Part shown: positions 1 through 10,119 of the stretch, piece by piece
How the letters are laid out: each line of letters starts with the position of its first letter
How positions within the stretch are numbered: position 1 is the stretch's first letter
Source: Acanthamoeba sp. SK_2022b
Lineage: Eukaryota > Discosea > Longamoebia > Acanthamoebidae
Length of the DNA: 48,764 nucleotides
Direction of reading: 5' to 3'
Assembly: GCA_027943245.1 (NCBI GenBank)
Contig: JANDJZ010000130.1
Coordinates: 1-48,764, forward strand
Notes under the pieces: generated by a model
Databases searched by the model: none
Seen by the model: the letters and a program-made list of their open reading frames with translations, nothing else
Told to the model about the DNA's origin: nothing
Position numbers and translations under genes: made by a program

Positions 1-867
1 GCATCAAGATCCCATCAACATATGCCAAAGCCATCAACTCACCACACACCAAGGACTGGAAAGCCGCCATGCATGACAAGTACCACACAATAATAACAAA
101 CAGTACATTTGAACTGGTACCTCCACCTGCCAGAAGGAAGATCATCAGACTTTGGATTTGTGACTTCAAAGCCAATTTGGCATGCCCATGGAGCCTGGCC
201 TCCAGCTTCCCACACTTGAGAAGACACTGCTGGAGTTTGTTGGTTTCCCATATTGATAGGCTGTAGGGCGGCTCAACTATATTGCCCTGGCCTCACAACT
301 GGACATTGTGTACATGACATGCGTCCTCAGTAGGCATCTGAATGCCTATGGGGGGGAACACTGGGCTGCAGTTAAACATTTAATCAGAGGCTTCTCAGAT
401 GTGGACTGGGCCAGAGACAAGACTACATGCAAGTCAATGTCCAGTATCCTCTACATGATTGCAGGTGGCCTGGTCTACTGGAGAGTGAAGAACCAATCCT
501 GCATAGCTACGTTGACTGCTGAGGCTGAACTCAATGTGCTGGCTGAAGCCATCAAGCATGCAATCTTCCTTGGCCACTTCTACGATGACTTAGGACTTGA
601 TTGAGTGAGTTGAATGCCGATCTACTGTGACAACAAGAGTGTGCTGACGATTGTGACCTCATGGCAAGCATCATCAATGATTGAAGCACTATGGCATCAA
701 GCTGGTACATGAGAACCTAGCCAACAAGACAATTATAGCCTCCACCACATGCCCATGGCCATCATGCCGGCTGACATGCTCATAAAGGCCCTTGGTAGAG
801 GACATGTGTGAATGACTTGTGTGTTGAGCTAAATCTTGTAAGGTGTTCCTGATACTGTTAAGGGGCG
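1..867 (+). mobile_element. Decayed 3' end of a Ty1/copia retrotransposon (RNase H region)
   Basis: A plus-strand reading frame at about 308-604 has the layout of a copia RNase H: a conserved H-W-x-A-V-K block, then FSDVDWARDKTTCKSMS (normally GYSDADWAGDxxxRKSTS), a GGxVxW block and a T-AEAE-N-LAEA block. About 20 residues normally present between the first two blocks are missing, and the frame is closed by TGA at 602-604. Further on, out of frame, come an IYCDNKS block (about 616-640) and an ADMLIKALGRGHV block (about 770-810), matching the usual copia ending ADxxTKAL. A polypurine tract (TTAAGGGGCG, 858-867) directly precedes the LTR. The copy is truncated by the window edge and broken by stops and frameshifts, so it is not functional. 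Copia identity is well supported; the host lineage of the element is not known. Confidence 0.85.
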
Positions 868-1093
868 TGTTGTGAGTTACCTAATAAGGTACTCAGATCA
901 ACAGTCACTCTGGAACACCAAATGAGGTAGGACTTAATGAGCTCATAGCACATTAAGGCATGCCTTAAGTTTAGGAGTTATGTTGTAGTACAACTGTCTA
1001 CAACAATATATTCAGCAGTAATAAAACCAGAGAGAACCCCTGTTCTCTCTCACTTCACACTTTACTCTTCACCACAAAGCGTACATCACAACA
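868..1093 (+). repeat. 3' LTR of the copia element
   Basis: The 226-base segment begins TGTTGTGA and ends TCACAACA. These are perfect 8-base terminal inverted repeats of the TG...CA type expected of a long terminal repeat. It starts immediately after the polypurine tract of the copia relic. It contains an AATAAAA polyadenylation-like signal near 1019 and a pyrimidine-rich CTCTCTC stretch near its end, as LTRs often do. The following bases (GAGATGAGG...) do not look like a tRNA primer-binding site, so this is the 3' LTR and host sequence follows. The 5' LTR and target-site duplication would lie left of the window. Confidence 0.8.
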
Positions 1094-2159
1094 GAGATGA
1101 GGCTCCCAAGGCCAGTGTCACCCATGCTGTGGGTGAGGAAGTGCATATATATAGCCCAGGTGGCATAGTCCTTGCCTGGGTACTCAAAACCTGGAGCTCA
1201 GTGGGTGAAGGGCAGAAGGTACTAGTAGAAGTTGGTGAGGGCAAGAGGGAGATCATGCTGTAGTGGGGTTGGCATTGTAGATGGTGTGAATGTAGGACTC
1301 AGTTGTGGGGGAAAGTGATGCTGGTGAGGTAAAGGTAGAAGGAGGATGGAGGAGGATTTTGTTGTCTGAGAGAGTGCTCAGAGCAGCAGGGATGGCGACT
1401 GCCCTCCCACCTGACTGGAGGGATGGCGATGTGGCCAAGGTAGCATGCAGGTGCTGGGAAAGGTGAAGATGAAGAGGGACCTGAGGGATAAGGTTTCCAG
1501 ATGGTCCATAAAAAAGGGCAGCTGGAGTGGCGGAACAGAAGAACAAAGAAGCCAATTTGTCCAGGACAAGCATCAGAGTAGTGAACAGTTGAGTAGTGGA
1601 AGGTGAGGGGTTGCTGATGGCAAAGAGTGAGGGAGGATGAGAGTGCAAAGATGGATGCAGCAAGGTTGACTGCAGAAGGGGTGATTTAGATTCCAATGCT
1701 GTGGTCCTTGGAAAGGCGCTGCGCAGCATCCTCAGTGTTGAGAGGAATGTCCATGTTGTGAAGGGCAATATTGTGCATGTAGATGGAGAGCAAGGAAAAT
1801 AGAAAGGGAATGTTAGAATGTGGGAGAACAGGATCTTGATAAGAAGTAATGAGGTGAAGAAGAGAAAGAAGAAAGGTACAAGTTGTACTGGTTGTTTCTT
1901 GCCAGGCATGTTGACAACATGCAAGTGATGAGGTCTGTTAACTGGAAGGAAGTGGTCAGAACAGGCACTTATCTCTTTCTTTTCTGCATTCCTTGCCTCA
2001 AGAAGGGCCTTCTTCTCTTTGGTTTGGACCTATTTTACTGATGTAGTCGTTGTGGTATTTGAGGTTATACGCCTGGTTGGTGGCGTTGGTGGTGTATCCT
2101 GATTTATTGGTATTGATCTGTAGGTTGTGGTGATCATATCAGTTTGTTAAAGGTGGGAT
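1094..2159. other. Gene-poor stretch between the retroelement relics
   Basis: No recognisable gene. A 223-codon open frame on the minus strand (1253-1924) is rich in Ser, Pro, Thr and Leu and resembles no family I know. Just beyond the LTR, another minus-strand frame reads a more protein-like peptide (YPGKDYATWAIYMHFLTHS, about 1130-1185). Both could be remnants of a gag-like region of another element, but nothing decides this. A TATATATA run lies near 1146. Base composition is lower in G+C than in the genes further right. Confidence 0.4.
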
Positions 2160-2900
2160 CTATGTCAGTTTTGTTATGGCCTAGCAGTACTATCACAGTA
2201 TGCCGGTAGGGCTAGTTTGAGCTGGTTGGTGAAGGTGTATCCTGCTGTGTGGTCATTTTCTATCTATTTGATATGTGAATTGAGGCAGATGATGAAGAGG
2301 AGTGGTGAGAGGCCATCGCCTTGTCGGACTCCTTTGGAGTATGGGATTTTTTGGGTGAGGCTGTTGTTGATTTTTAGCTGTACTGTGCTGTGTCTGTATA
2401 TGTTGGTGACAGCTTTGACAAAGTTGTTGTTTACCCCGTGGAGCGCCAGTACTTTGAGCAGTGCCTCGTGTGAGACACAATCATAGGGTTTGCTTAAGTC
2501 TATGTATGCTGGGTGTATCTCCCTTTTATGTTGTGGACTGTCTTCTACGGCGTCTGTTAGGGCTCTGATGCATGGAGTGTCCTGGCCTGAACCCACTTTG
2601 CAGCTTGCTCAGGGTCGTATCATTGAAGGCTTTGGAGTGTGATTGTTAGGATGTTGGTGTAGAGTTTATATTGTACCTGTAGTAGTGTGATGGCCTATAG
2701 TTACCAGGGTGCCTTGTCTCCTTCTTTGTGTGATTGCTGCTTCGTTCCAGCTATCAGGTAATTCATCTCCATGCAGTGGAGGTTCTCCTCTTGATGTTGT
2801 TATAGAGATCTTATCTTTGTGTGGGAGAAGAATTGGAGTGGTGCAATCATACACTTGAAATGTATTCTGGAGTACTAATTTGTGAGGCTCATGCAGAGTG
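2160..2900 (-). mobile_element. Degenerate LINE (non-LTR) reverse transcriptase fragment
   Basis: Read on the minus strand, 2596-2264 contains reverse-transcriptase motif A (AYIDLSKPYDCVS, normally xxxDYxxAFDxV) and motif B (GVRQGDGLSPLLF), the hallmark order of non-LTR retrotransposons. Upstream (2854-2666) a W-N-E-A-A-I-T block matches the start of RT fingers. Downstream of a stop (about 2260) a degraded AYCDSTA block stands where the catalytic YADD should be, so the two catalytic aspartates are not intact. Stops and frameshifts break the copy into at least three frames. This is a dead 5'-truncated or internally decayed insertion. Confidence 0.8.
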
Positions 2901-3499
<599 letters not shown>

Positions 3500-3501
3500 A
3501 G

Positions 3502-4542
3502 GATCTGGAGGGAAAGGACGTGCACGCGTGGGACTTTGCGCGCTTGCAAATCAACGACCTGGTCGTCTCTCCCAACGGCCAGTGGCTTATCGTGGTCACC
3601 CAGGAGAAGAGGATTCGACTCTACGACATCCAAAAGGGGGAGAAGGAGAGGTACCACCTCCTCCTCTCCCTCTCTCTCTCTCCCTCCCCCGCCCACCCGC
3701 TCGCTATGTGTGCGTGTGCGTGTTACTCACACGATGATGAATGTGTGCGTAGCCTCGACGAGACGGAGGCGATCACGTCGCTGTCGATATCCAACGACAG
3801 TCGATACCTGCTCGTGAACCTCGCCTCGCAGGAGATCCACCTCTGGGACCTCGACACGCGTACGCTGGCCCAGAAGTACACGTACGTGTCGCGCCCACTG
3901 CACTGCACTGCAATTTGCCTGCAGCCAACGCAACGGTTTCCGGGGAGGGATGCGCGCAGTGGGCACAAGCAGAGCCGCTTCGTCATTCGGTCGTGCTTTG
4001 GGGGCGTGGGCCAGGGCTTCGTTCTGTCGGGCAGCGAGGACAACAACGTGTACATATGGAACCGGGAGCACGGCACGCTGTTGGACTCGCTCGCCGGCCA
4101 CACGGGCACGGTCAACTCGGTGGCGTGGAACCCCAAGAACCCGCACCAGCTCGCCGCGGCCTCGGACGACCACACGATCCGCATCTGGGAGTCGGAGCAC
4201 GCCCCGAAGAGGCACGGCACGAAGAGGAAGGCGCGGGGCGCGCACGAGGGCGAGCACGGGGGCGTCGCGACCGAGAACGGCAAGGCCGTCGGTGGAGGAG
4301 GCAACGGGGTGCACGCCCACGATCGTCACGGCCAGCTGCAGCAGGTCAAGGAGAAGGAGAAGGCCGATGATGACGAGGATGATGATGGCGATGAGGAAGA
4401 CGATGACTGCGACAGCGACGGGGTGGCTGCCATGAACATCGCGCAGGACGAGGAGGGCAGCAAGCCTTCACGACTGAGCGGCCTTGGGCCGTTGCTTGGC
4501 TGGCCTACCTTGTGCGTGAATGTAAATAAATTGAATAAATAA
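3502..4542 (+). CDS. WDR26/GID7-like WD40 protein, 3' exons only
   Basis: Exons 3502-3650, 3753-3881 and 3960-4542 join in frame (286 codons; the 5' part is missing). Homologues are the WD40 propeller subunit of the GID/CTLH E3 ubiquitin ligase, which acts in the cytosol and nucleus. The exons read INDLVVSPNGQWLIVV, then I-H-L-W-D-L, then the family signature GHKQSRFVIRSCFGG, followed by GSEDNNVYIW and ASDDHTIRIW, the last two WD repeats. After the propeller comes a basic and then strongly acidic low-complexity tail (about 4200-4440) and stop at 4540. A WDR26 protein should have an N-terminal LisH-CTLH region and about four more WD repeats. None is present left of the CA tract, so the gene is truncated there by a real rearrangement or an assembly join. 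Confidence 0.85.
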   Translation, partial: DLEGKDVHAWDFARLQINDLVVSPNGQWLIVVTQEKRIRLYDIQKGEKERYHLLLSLSLSPSPAHPLAMCACACYSHDDECVRSLDETEAITSLSISNDSRYLLVNLASQEIHLWDLDTRTLAQKYTYVSRPLHCTAICLQPTQRFPGRDARSGHKQSRFVIRSCFGGVGQGFVLSGSEDNNVYIWNREHGTLLDSLAGHTGTVNSVAWNPKNPHQLAAASDDHTIRIWESEHAPKRHGTKRKARGAHEGEHGGVATENGKAVGGGGNGVHAHDRHGQLQQVKEKEKADDDEDDDGDEEDDDCDSDGVAAMNIAQDEEGSKPSRLSGLGPLLGWPTLCVNVNKLNK

Positions 4543-4947
4543 ATAAATAAACAAATAAATATCCAAAAAGTTTGGGCACAGAAAAGGCCTAAAGCAAAAC
4601 AGAAATTAGAGGGAAACACGGCAAGGACAAAGAAGGAAAGCGCCGGAACGACGCAGATTGAGAAAAGGAAACAGCCACGCCTTTTTTCGATCCATTGGCC
4701 AGGAGTGCTCACGTGCAGCGATCAGTATGGCTTGGACTGGTGGAGACGTGGGAAAACTCGAGCTCTCTTGGGTGAGGTTGCAATGTAATGCTCCAATGGA
4801 ACGGTGCCAACACAAGGAACCCCCCCCCCGAGCAGGTATTTAAACGCCCGTTTCGACCTCAGTTCTTCACTTTTCTACCCACCAGCTACAACCAACAACC
4901 AAACTACCTGTGGAACCTCTTACCTCCCTCACCGTTCTACATAAGCT
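4543..4947. other. Intergenic stretch
   Basis: AT-rich AAATAAATAAATA repeats (4524-4562) follow the WD40 stop and probably hold its polyadenylation signal. The rest shows no gene. A TATA-like element lies at 4837-4844. Confidence 0.5.
4837..4844 (+). promoter_or_regulatory. TATA-like box TATTTAAA
   Basis: TATTTAAA lies about 110 bases upstream of the first possible ATG (4948), and a pyrimidine-rich stretch with CA dinucleotides suitable for a start site follows about 25-40 bases downstream. The same AT core recurs upstream of other genes in the window (34020-34028, 44271-44277). Confidence 0.5.
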
Positions 4948-5825
4948 ATGCCTCGAGTCCCGCTACCACCATCCGAGCTGCAAGTGAGGCGACCGTGGAC
5001 CTGGTGGACTGAGCTTGTACCTGGGCCGGACTGAGCCCTTGCCCACGAAACCTTAGCATCATAACGCCAAAGGTTGGCGCCACCCTTCAAGAGTAAAAGG
5101 TAACCTCATCTTACATCTTTCATCTTTTCAAGTATTGACCACCTCTCGGGCTCTATTACAGATGCCCTCCAACTCAAGCGCACCGCCGGGCCTGAAGGAG
5201 AACAGCTGCGGGGGGCCTGCAAGGTACATGGCTGCTTCTCCCCCCCCCCCTTCTCATTTTCAGAGTGACCGCAAGCTTTCTTCTGTGGGACAGAGGGCCA
5301 CCTCGAGCCTACATGTGTTAGTGTGTTTGGTTGTGCGTGACTCATGGTTAAACCGAGGTGGGCGGTTACCCTCTGAGGCGATATGGTTGTGCTCTCTCTT
5401 CTCCATTCTGTCTTCTCACGCACACAGAACTACCTGCTCTGAGCATGTCCAACCTCAGTGTGCGAACCACGGCATCGTGTGCGGTCCTCAGCCCCATGGG
5501 TCTCCCTGAGGACTTGCCTGGCCATAGGTGGTGCCCCTGCAGGCGCATGCGAGGACTTGAGAGAGTTCAGGCCTCTGTTCTCCGTCCTACCGGAGATGGG
5601 GATGGCTTGGGGCTCGGCCATCCTCTGTGTGTCTATCCCCTCCGATTCTCTCTTTCTTCTGTCTCTCTGCAGGTGAAGGTGGCCGGCCCCCAGCTCTCCC
5701 AGCCCAGCAAGCGTTCGCTACCACACGCCCCAACGCCCGCTCGACCAGTCGACCAGTCGGCCCAGCCCACGAAAGCAGCGTCGTCATCGGTAAAGAGCCG
5801 CAGGCGGATGTCAACGATAGGGTGA
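4948..5825 (+). CDS. Possible small spliced gene, unrecognised basic protein
   Basis: I do not recognise this gene. One consistent model has exons 4948-4983, 5162-5223, 5427 to about 5474 and 5674-5825, giving roughly 99 residues. The best supported parts are the last exon, which follows a strong pyrimidine tract and CAG and reads a Ser/Pro/Lys/Arg-rich tail (SSSVKSRRRMSTIG at the end), and the exon at 5162 with a good donor (GTACAT). The product would be small, basic and probably disordered. The donor of the third exon (GTGTGC) is weak. A TATA-like box lies 110 bases upstream. It could equally be a non-coding transcript. Confidence 0.3.
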
Positions 5826-5942
5826 CCTCGACCAAGGCCATCGCGAGGAGGCGAGTGACTTGTCGGCCCTTAACAACAAACAACACTCAAATGCAACTCT
5901 TTTTCTTTACCCAACCGAAAACATTGGCAGTTAGCCCTTGGG

Positions 5943-6597
5943 TCATCGGAGGAAGTTGAGGTAGAGGTTGGACGCGGTGCCGATGACGCCCATGGAGAGG
6001 CCGATGGTGATGAGGAGCGACGAGAGGTAGGTGTGGGGGTCCTTCCAGCTCGCGCCCGACACCTTGAGGTGGGTGAGCGCCGGCACGATGTGGCCGCAGA
6101 ACATCACGCACGTTCCGCCCAGCAGACCAAACACCTGTTCGTCGGTCCACATGTGTGAGCGAATGCGAATCACTCCCGCGCGAGTGTGGTCAAGACAGGG
6201 GGACAGATACCGTGGTGATGTTGGGGACGGCGATGGCCACGAAGACGAGGAGGAAGATGATGGCCAGCGTCTCCAGCACGTCACGGAAGACGTGCGGGCC
6301 TTCGCTCGGGCCAAAGAGCATGTAGTCCACACTGCGCAGGAGGCGGTGAGCGTTTGGCGGCTGCGGAGGACATAAACAGGGAGGGCGGGGGAGGAGGGGG
6401 AGAGCACTACCTTGTGCGACAGGGCGTGGTGAAGAAGGGCACGCTCGTGATGAGGGCGATGGTGAAGATGAACGACGCGGCCTGGAGCAGTATGTCGCTC
6501 AGCGGGTAGTTGTTCAGCATGTTCTGCTGCGTCGCATCCAGGAACGACAAGTAGCCGCACACGCCTTCCATCAACACACACACATCGCACACACTCA

Positions 6598-6658
<61 letters not shown>

Positions 6659-8210
6659 ACACGATGATGTCAGAGCTTGCGCGCACGGGAGGCAGGGCGC
6701 ACGGGAGAGGGCGTACCGAGAGCAGAGTAGAAGAGGAAGAGGATGAGGCAGTCGGTGAAGAGGATGCGCTGCATGCGCCGGCCGTCCTGGGGCTGGAGCT
6801 CCTGGTAGAGCGGGAAGATGGAGATGTGGGCCGAGTAGACGTAGAACATGATCGGGAGGAGCGGGAGGAGCGCGGGCGACCCAAAGTTGGCGTAGGCGAT
6901 GCGGTCGCGCACGACGTCCCACTCGGTGGCCAGCGCGAAGCGCTCGAACGAGCGGAAGAGGATGATGAACAGCAGGAAGAAGATGGAGGCGAAGCCCAGC
7001 GACGACACGTAGCGCAGCGACGACAGGTTCTTGACCAGCGCCAGCGGCAGGATGACGACCAGGGTGAAGGCCAGGATGAGGAACCACCGCTCGGTCAGGA
7101 AGGCCGACGCCGCGGGCCCCGGTGACCACGAGGAGGAGGAGGAGGAGGAGGAGTAGTGGGACAGCTCGCCCAGGTCCACGCCCAGGAACAGCCGCAGGTA
7201 GTTGGGCAGCACGTCGCCCACGATGATCAGCTTGCCGATCGCGCTGCCCCACGACACGACGATGATGTTCACGTTCACCACCTTCTCCTGTTGCGTTGCG
7301 CGCGCGCGTGGGAGAGTGAGCGTTGATGTGGAGCGATAGCGAGAGAGAGAGAGAGAGAGAAGGCTGGGCCCACACCATGCGCTTGCCCAGGACTTTGCCG
7401 ACGAGCTCCTCGTAGGAGGTGGTGTGGGTGGCCTCGAGCGCGGAGACGAGGAGGTGGTAGGAGTAGAAGGTGAGCGCCGCGCCCAGCAGGAGGAAGGCCA
7501 CGCCCGACGCCAGCCCGAATTGCATGAAGATGAATGGCAGCGTCAGCGACGAGGAGCCTGCACCGCGCGCGTACACACATCGTCCATGTTGGTCGGTTAG
7601 AAAGAGCGCCTACGTAGTCATGGGACTGCACATTGCAACGGCTGTTGGCCAAGGGTGGGCCGGTGTACCGATGGTCGATGTGAGCATCTGGAAGGTTGAC
7701 GCCACCACTCCGCCCTTGGGCAGCGTGTACCACGGCTGATGCGTGCACCACGGATAATAGAATTAATGAATAATTATTATGTTTAATAATTATTTCAAAT
7801 TAATTATTCATAATTGCTGACGCGAGTGGAGACCAAACAAACACAAGTAGGTGATGGAGGGGGTGGGCAACCTGCGTGGTGGCTGTGGGCTGGCTGGCGT
7901 AAGCTGTTTCCTCGTCTCCTCCCACGAGGAGATGCATCATTTGGCTGTTGTTGGTGCTCGAGTAGAGGCCGCTCTCCTTGAGGGAGCCAAGGGAGTCCCG
8001 CATGGCCAAGTCGCTCTTGGCGGAGGGTGCTGGCGATGGTGCAGAGGGGATGAGCTTGTAGGCGCTGAGTAGCGGCAGCTTCTCGCCCGCGAGCAGCGAG
8101 TCGACGTCCCCGCAGCTGCTCCGGCCTCTGCCACACAGCGCCATCTCCTCCCTGGCCCACGGGTTGCCCGACAGGTCCAGTACTCGGTCGTGGCTTTGTG
8201 ACAGCAACAT
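5943..8210 (-). CDS. AAAP/SLC38-type amino-acid transporter
   Basis: A membrane permease expected to move neutral amino acids with H+ or Na+. Seven exons join in frame (8210-7872, 7735-7669, 7557-7376, 7287-6717, 6564-6411, 6331-6211, 6134-5943), giving 541 residues. After a hydrophilic N-terminus of about 115 residues, the first membrane segment carries the family signature TFQMLTSTIG-SSLTLPFIF (STIGaGxLxLPFA in relatives). Later segments include the conserved GSPALLPLLPIMFYVYSAH block that lines the substrate site, and about 10-11 hydrophobic helices can be counted. An inserted run of Ser (about residues 225-232) sits in a loop. The fourth intron holds a (CA)n tract (6600-6657) and the third holds a GA tract. 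The protein ends with a hydrophobic helix and NFLR. The start at 8210 is the first ATG in the exon. Confidence 0.9.
6600..6657. repeat. (CA)n microsatellite in transporter intron
   Basis: About 29 CA units, read as GT in the sense of the minus-strand transporter gene, near the 5' side of its fourth intron (6565-6716). Confidence 0.95.
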
Positions 8211-8716
8211 CGTCTTTGTTATGCTCTTGTTCCACCCCGACTTGGTTGATCCCTTTCTTCAACTGCGCCTCTCTGAAAGAAGGGATGTCGTTTAACAGAA
8301 CGAACAAAAACTACAACCACAACAGAGTTGAGTTCAAAGGGTTGTTCTGTTGTTGTGTTGGTCCACTTTGGAAGACGGACATGAAGGGACCACCAAAGCT
8401 CCCGGACTCCACTTCTCTCTTTCCTGCTGAACCGCCATTGGTCGCCAATCTACTCCGTGAAAGTTCGCGCGAAATCAATCGACTCCAGATGGAAGCACGC
8501 GTGCGGTTGGTCAGGAGTAAGCATTAGTGGAACGTGGCGGTTGGCTGGACAAAGACAGCGTTGGCACGACGGGTTGATCGTCCCTACGCCTACACCGGCG
8601 ATGCTGCTTGTGGTCGCACACGCGCATTTATTCGTGTTTTCCTTGCAGTTATCTCTCCGGAGCGGGAATGTAGAACGAAGAGGAGGTGTGGCTGGAGGAC
8701 GTTAACCCAAAGGTCG
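8211..8716. other. Intergenic stretch, no gene seen
   Basis: Separates the stop of the secreted protein gene (8717) from the start of the transporter gene (8210). It must hold the terminator of the former and the promoter of the latter. A few CA-rich and CAAT-like motifs (CCATTGGTCG near 8432) are present. No coding potential with splice support was found. Confidence 0.4.
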
Positions 8717-9690
8717 TCAGTAGGGCATCTGCGCCAGGAGCGCGACAGGGTCGCTGATGTCATAGATGTCCACGTCTTCCAGTTTCTCGTTGCATTGTTC
8801 CTTGATGACCTTGGGAATCTTGAAGAGCGAGTCGGCCTGCGTCCCATAGTTCACCTCGTGGAACGTCCTGCTCGCCGTATCGCGAAAGAGGTTAGTGATG
8901 TGGCAATGCACAGTGAAGGCCATAGAACAGCGCACACGTACATGCTACCCGACTTGCTGCCGCGGTCGGCGTGGGTCATATAGTAGTCGAACTTCTTGAG
9001 CTCGCGGTCCTCCTGGGTGTCGAACACCCTGATGTTGATCTCCTTATTGCATTTCTTCATGACCTTCTCCCAGTGGTACACGGGATGGTACTCGACCACA
9101 GCCATGCCTGCTCATCGTCATCAACGCAAGGATAAAATAAGATATACGAAAAGGGAAGAGAGTGGCTACCTTTGTAGGAGGCGTCGGAGAGATCGAGGCC
9201 CTCGATGGTCTTGTTTTTGAGGTCCATGGTGTAGCACTTCGCATGATGGTGCCCGTAGAAGATGTAGTAGGCTATCTGCTTCTTGCCATCATAGACGGCT
9301 TCCATCTTGTAGTGCTTGCCCTTCCACTCCACCATGCCTCCCGTGCGGGCCCTGTGTGGTGGTCAAAAACACCCCGCGTGAGATCATGCATGACTCCCCG
9401 ACCAGGTGAGGATGAAGCGTGCCTGTTGTTCTTCTCGTCCCAGAAGACGCGGAAGAACTTGTGATGATGGTGGCTCTTCCACTCCACGGTGGCGGAATAC
9501 ATGGACGGCCACTGTGTCATGTATGGAAGCAGTGCACACAGAACGTTAGCTACTTGAGCGCACGTGATTACCACGCCCACTCAATGGCGTTGGTGGGCAC
9601 CTTGGGCTTGTCGGGATCAGACGTGTAGTAGACCTGGCAAGTCACGACCGTGACCAGAGCGGCAAAGAGAGCCAGCGTGAGGAGCTTCAT
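8717..9690 (-). CDS. Secreted protein with ependymin/LolA-like layout
   Basis: Five exons (9690 to about 9601, 9511-9403, 9337-9170, 9107-8942, 8867-8717) give about 227 residues. The start MKLLTLALFAALVTVVTC is a clear signal peptide. The mature part has the W-x8-V-E-W-x11-V-x-D-E-K-N-N-R pattern, a YDGKKQIAYYIFYGHHH-KC block, and later a block around Y-H-x-V-Y-H-W. This resembles the secreted amoebozoan ependymin/LolA-fold families, in which a beta-sheet sandwich binds lipid, but the match is by pattern only. Cysteines are few. The donor of the first exon is uncertain, since only donors at about 9600 or 9633 keep the frame. Function unknown; probably extracellular or lysosomal. Confidence 0.6.
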
Positions 9691-10119
9691 AGTGGTGGGT
9701 TGTATGGTGATTACGAGCTGTAGGGGCTGTAGGCGGTATGATGCTTAGGGCTTCCTTTCGACGCTCGATTAAAAGGCGGCACCCAGAAGACTGGATGCGA
9801 CTTGACCCAGAGGCCGGTGGCCAACCTTCTGCATTTCTCGTGCTGTCCGCCGAGGGGCCACGCCGATCGACCAAGCGCGCCCCAAGGCTCGTCGTGAGAG
9901 GCGGGCTCATCTGTTGCCCTTGCCATTCGTCGGTTTGTGTGCCCTTAATGGGCCGACATTGTGGCCAATCAATCGTAGGAGCTCTAAGGCTGTTCTGTGG
10001 TCGGCGGGTTATCCGCGCCAAGCAGCTGTCGTTCGTGTCAGCTCGTGAAGCCTTTCTTTACCCAGCGCGCAGCGCCACCCGAGGGATGCGCCCTTTTACT
10101 CAAACAGTCTTTCATTTCT
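9691..10119. other. Intergenic stretch, no gene seen
   Basis: Lies between the stop of the SWIM protein (10120) and the start of the secreted protein gene (9690), both on the minus strand, so it holds the latter's promoter. No spliced coding potential or RNA gene was found. A minus-strand AATTTAAT-like core is absent here. Confidence 0.4.

Noticed and set aside
6664..7125. A 153-codon acidic plus-strand frame opposite the amino-acid transporter
   Set aside because: It is antisense to a well-supported transmembrane exon and consists of biased Glu/Arg/Gly codons caused by the G+C-rich opposite strand.
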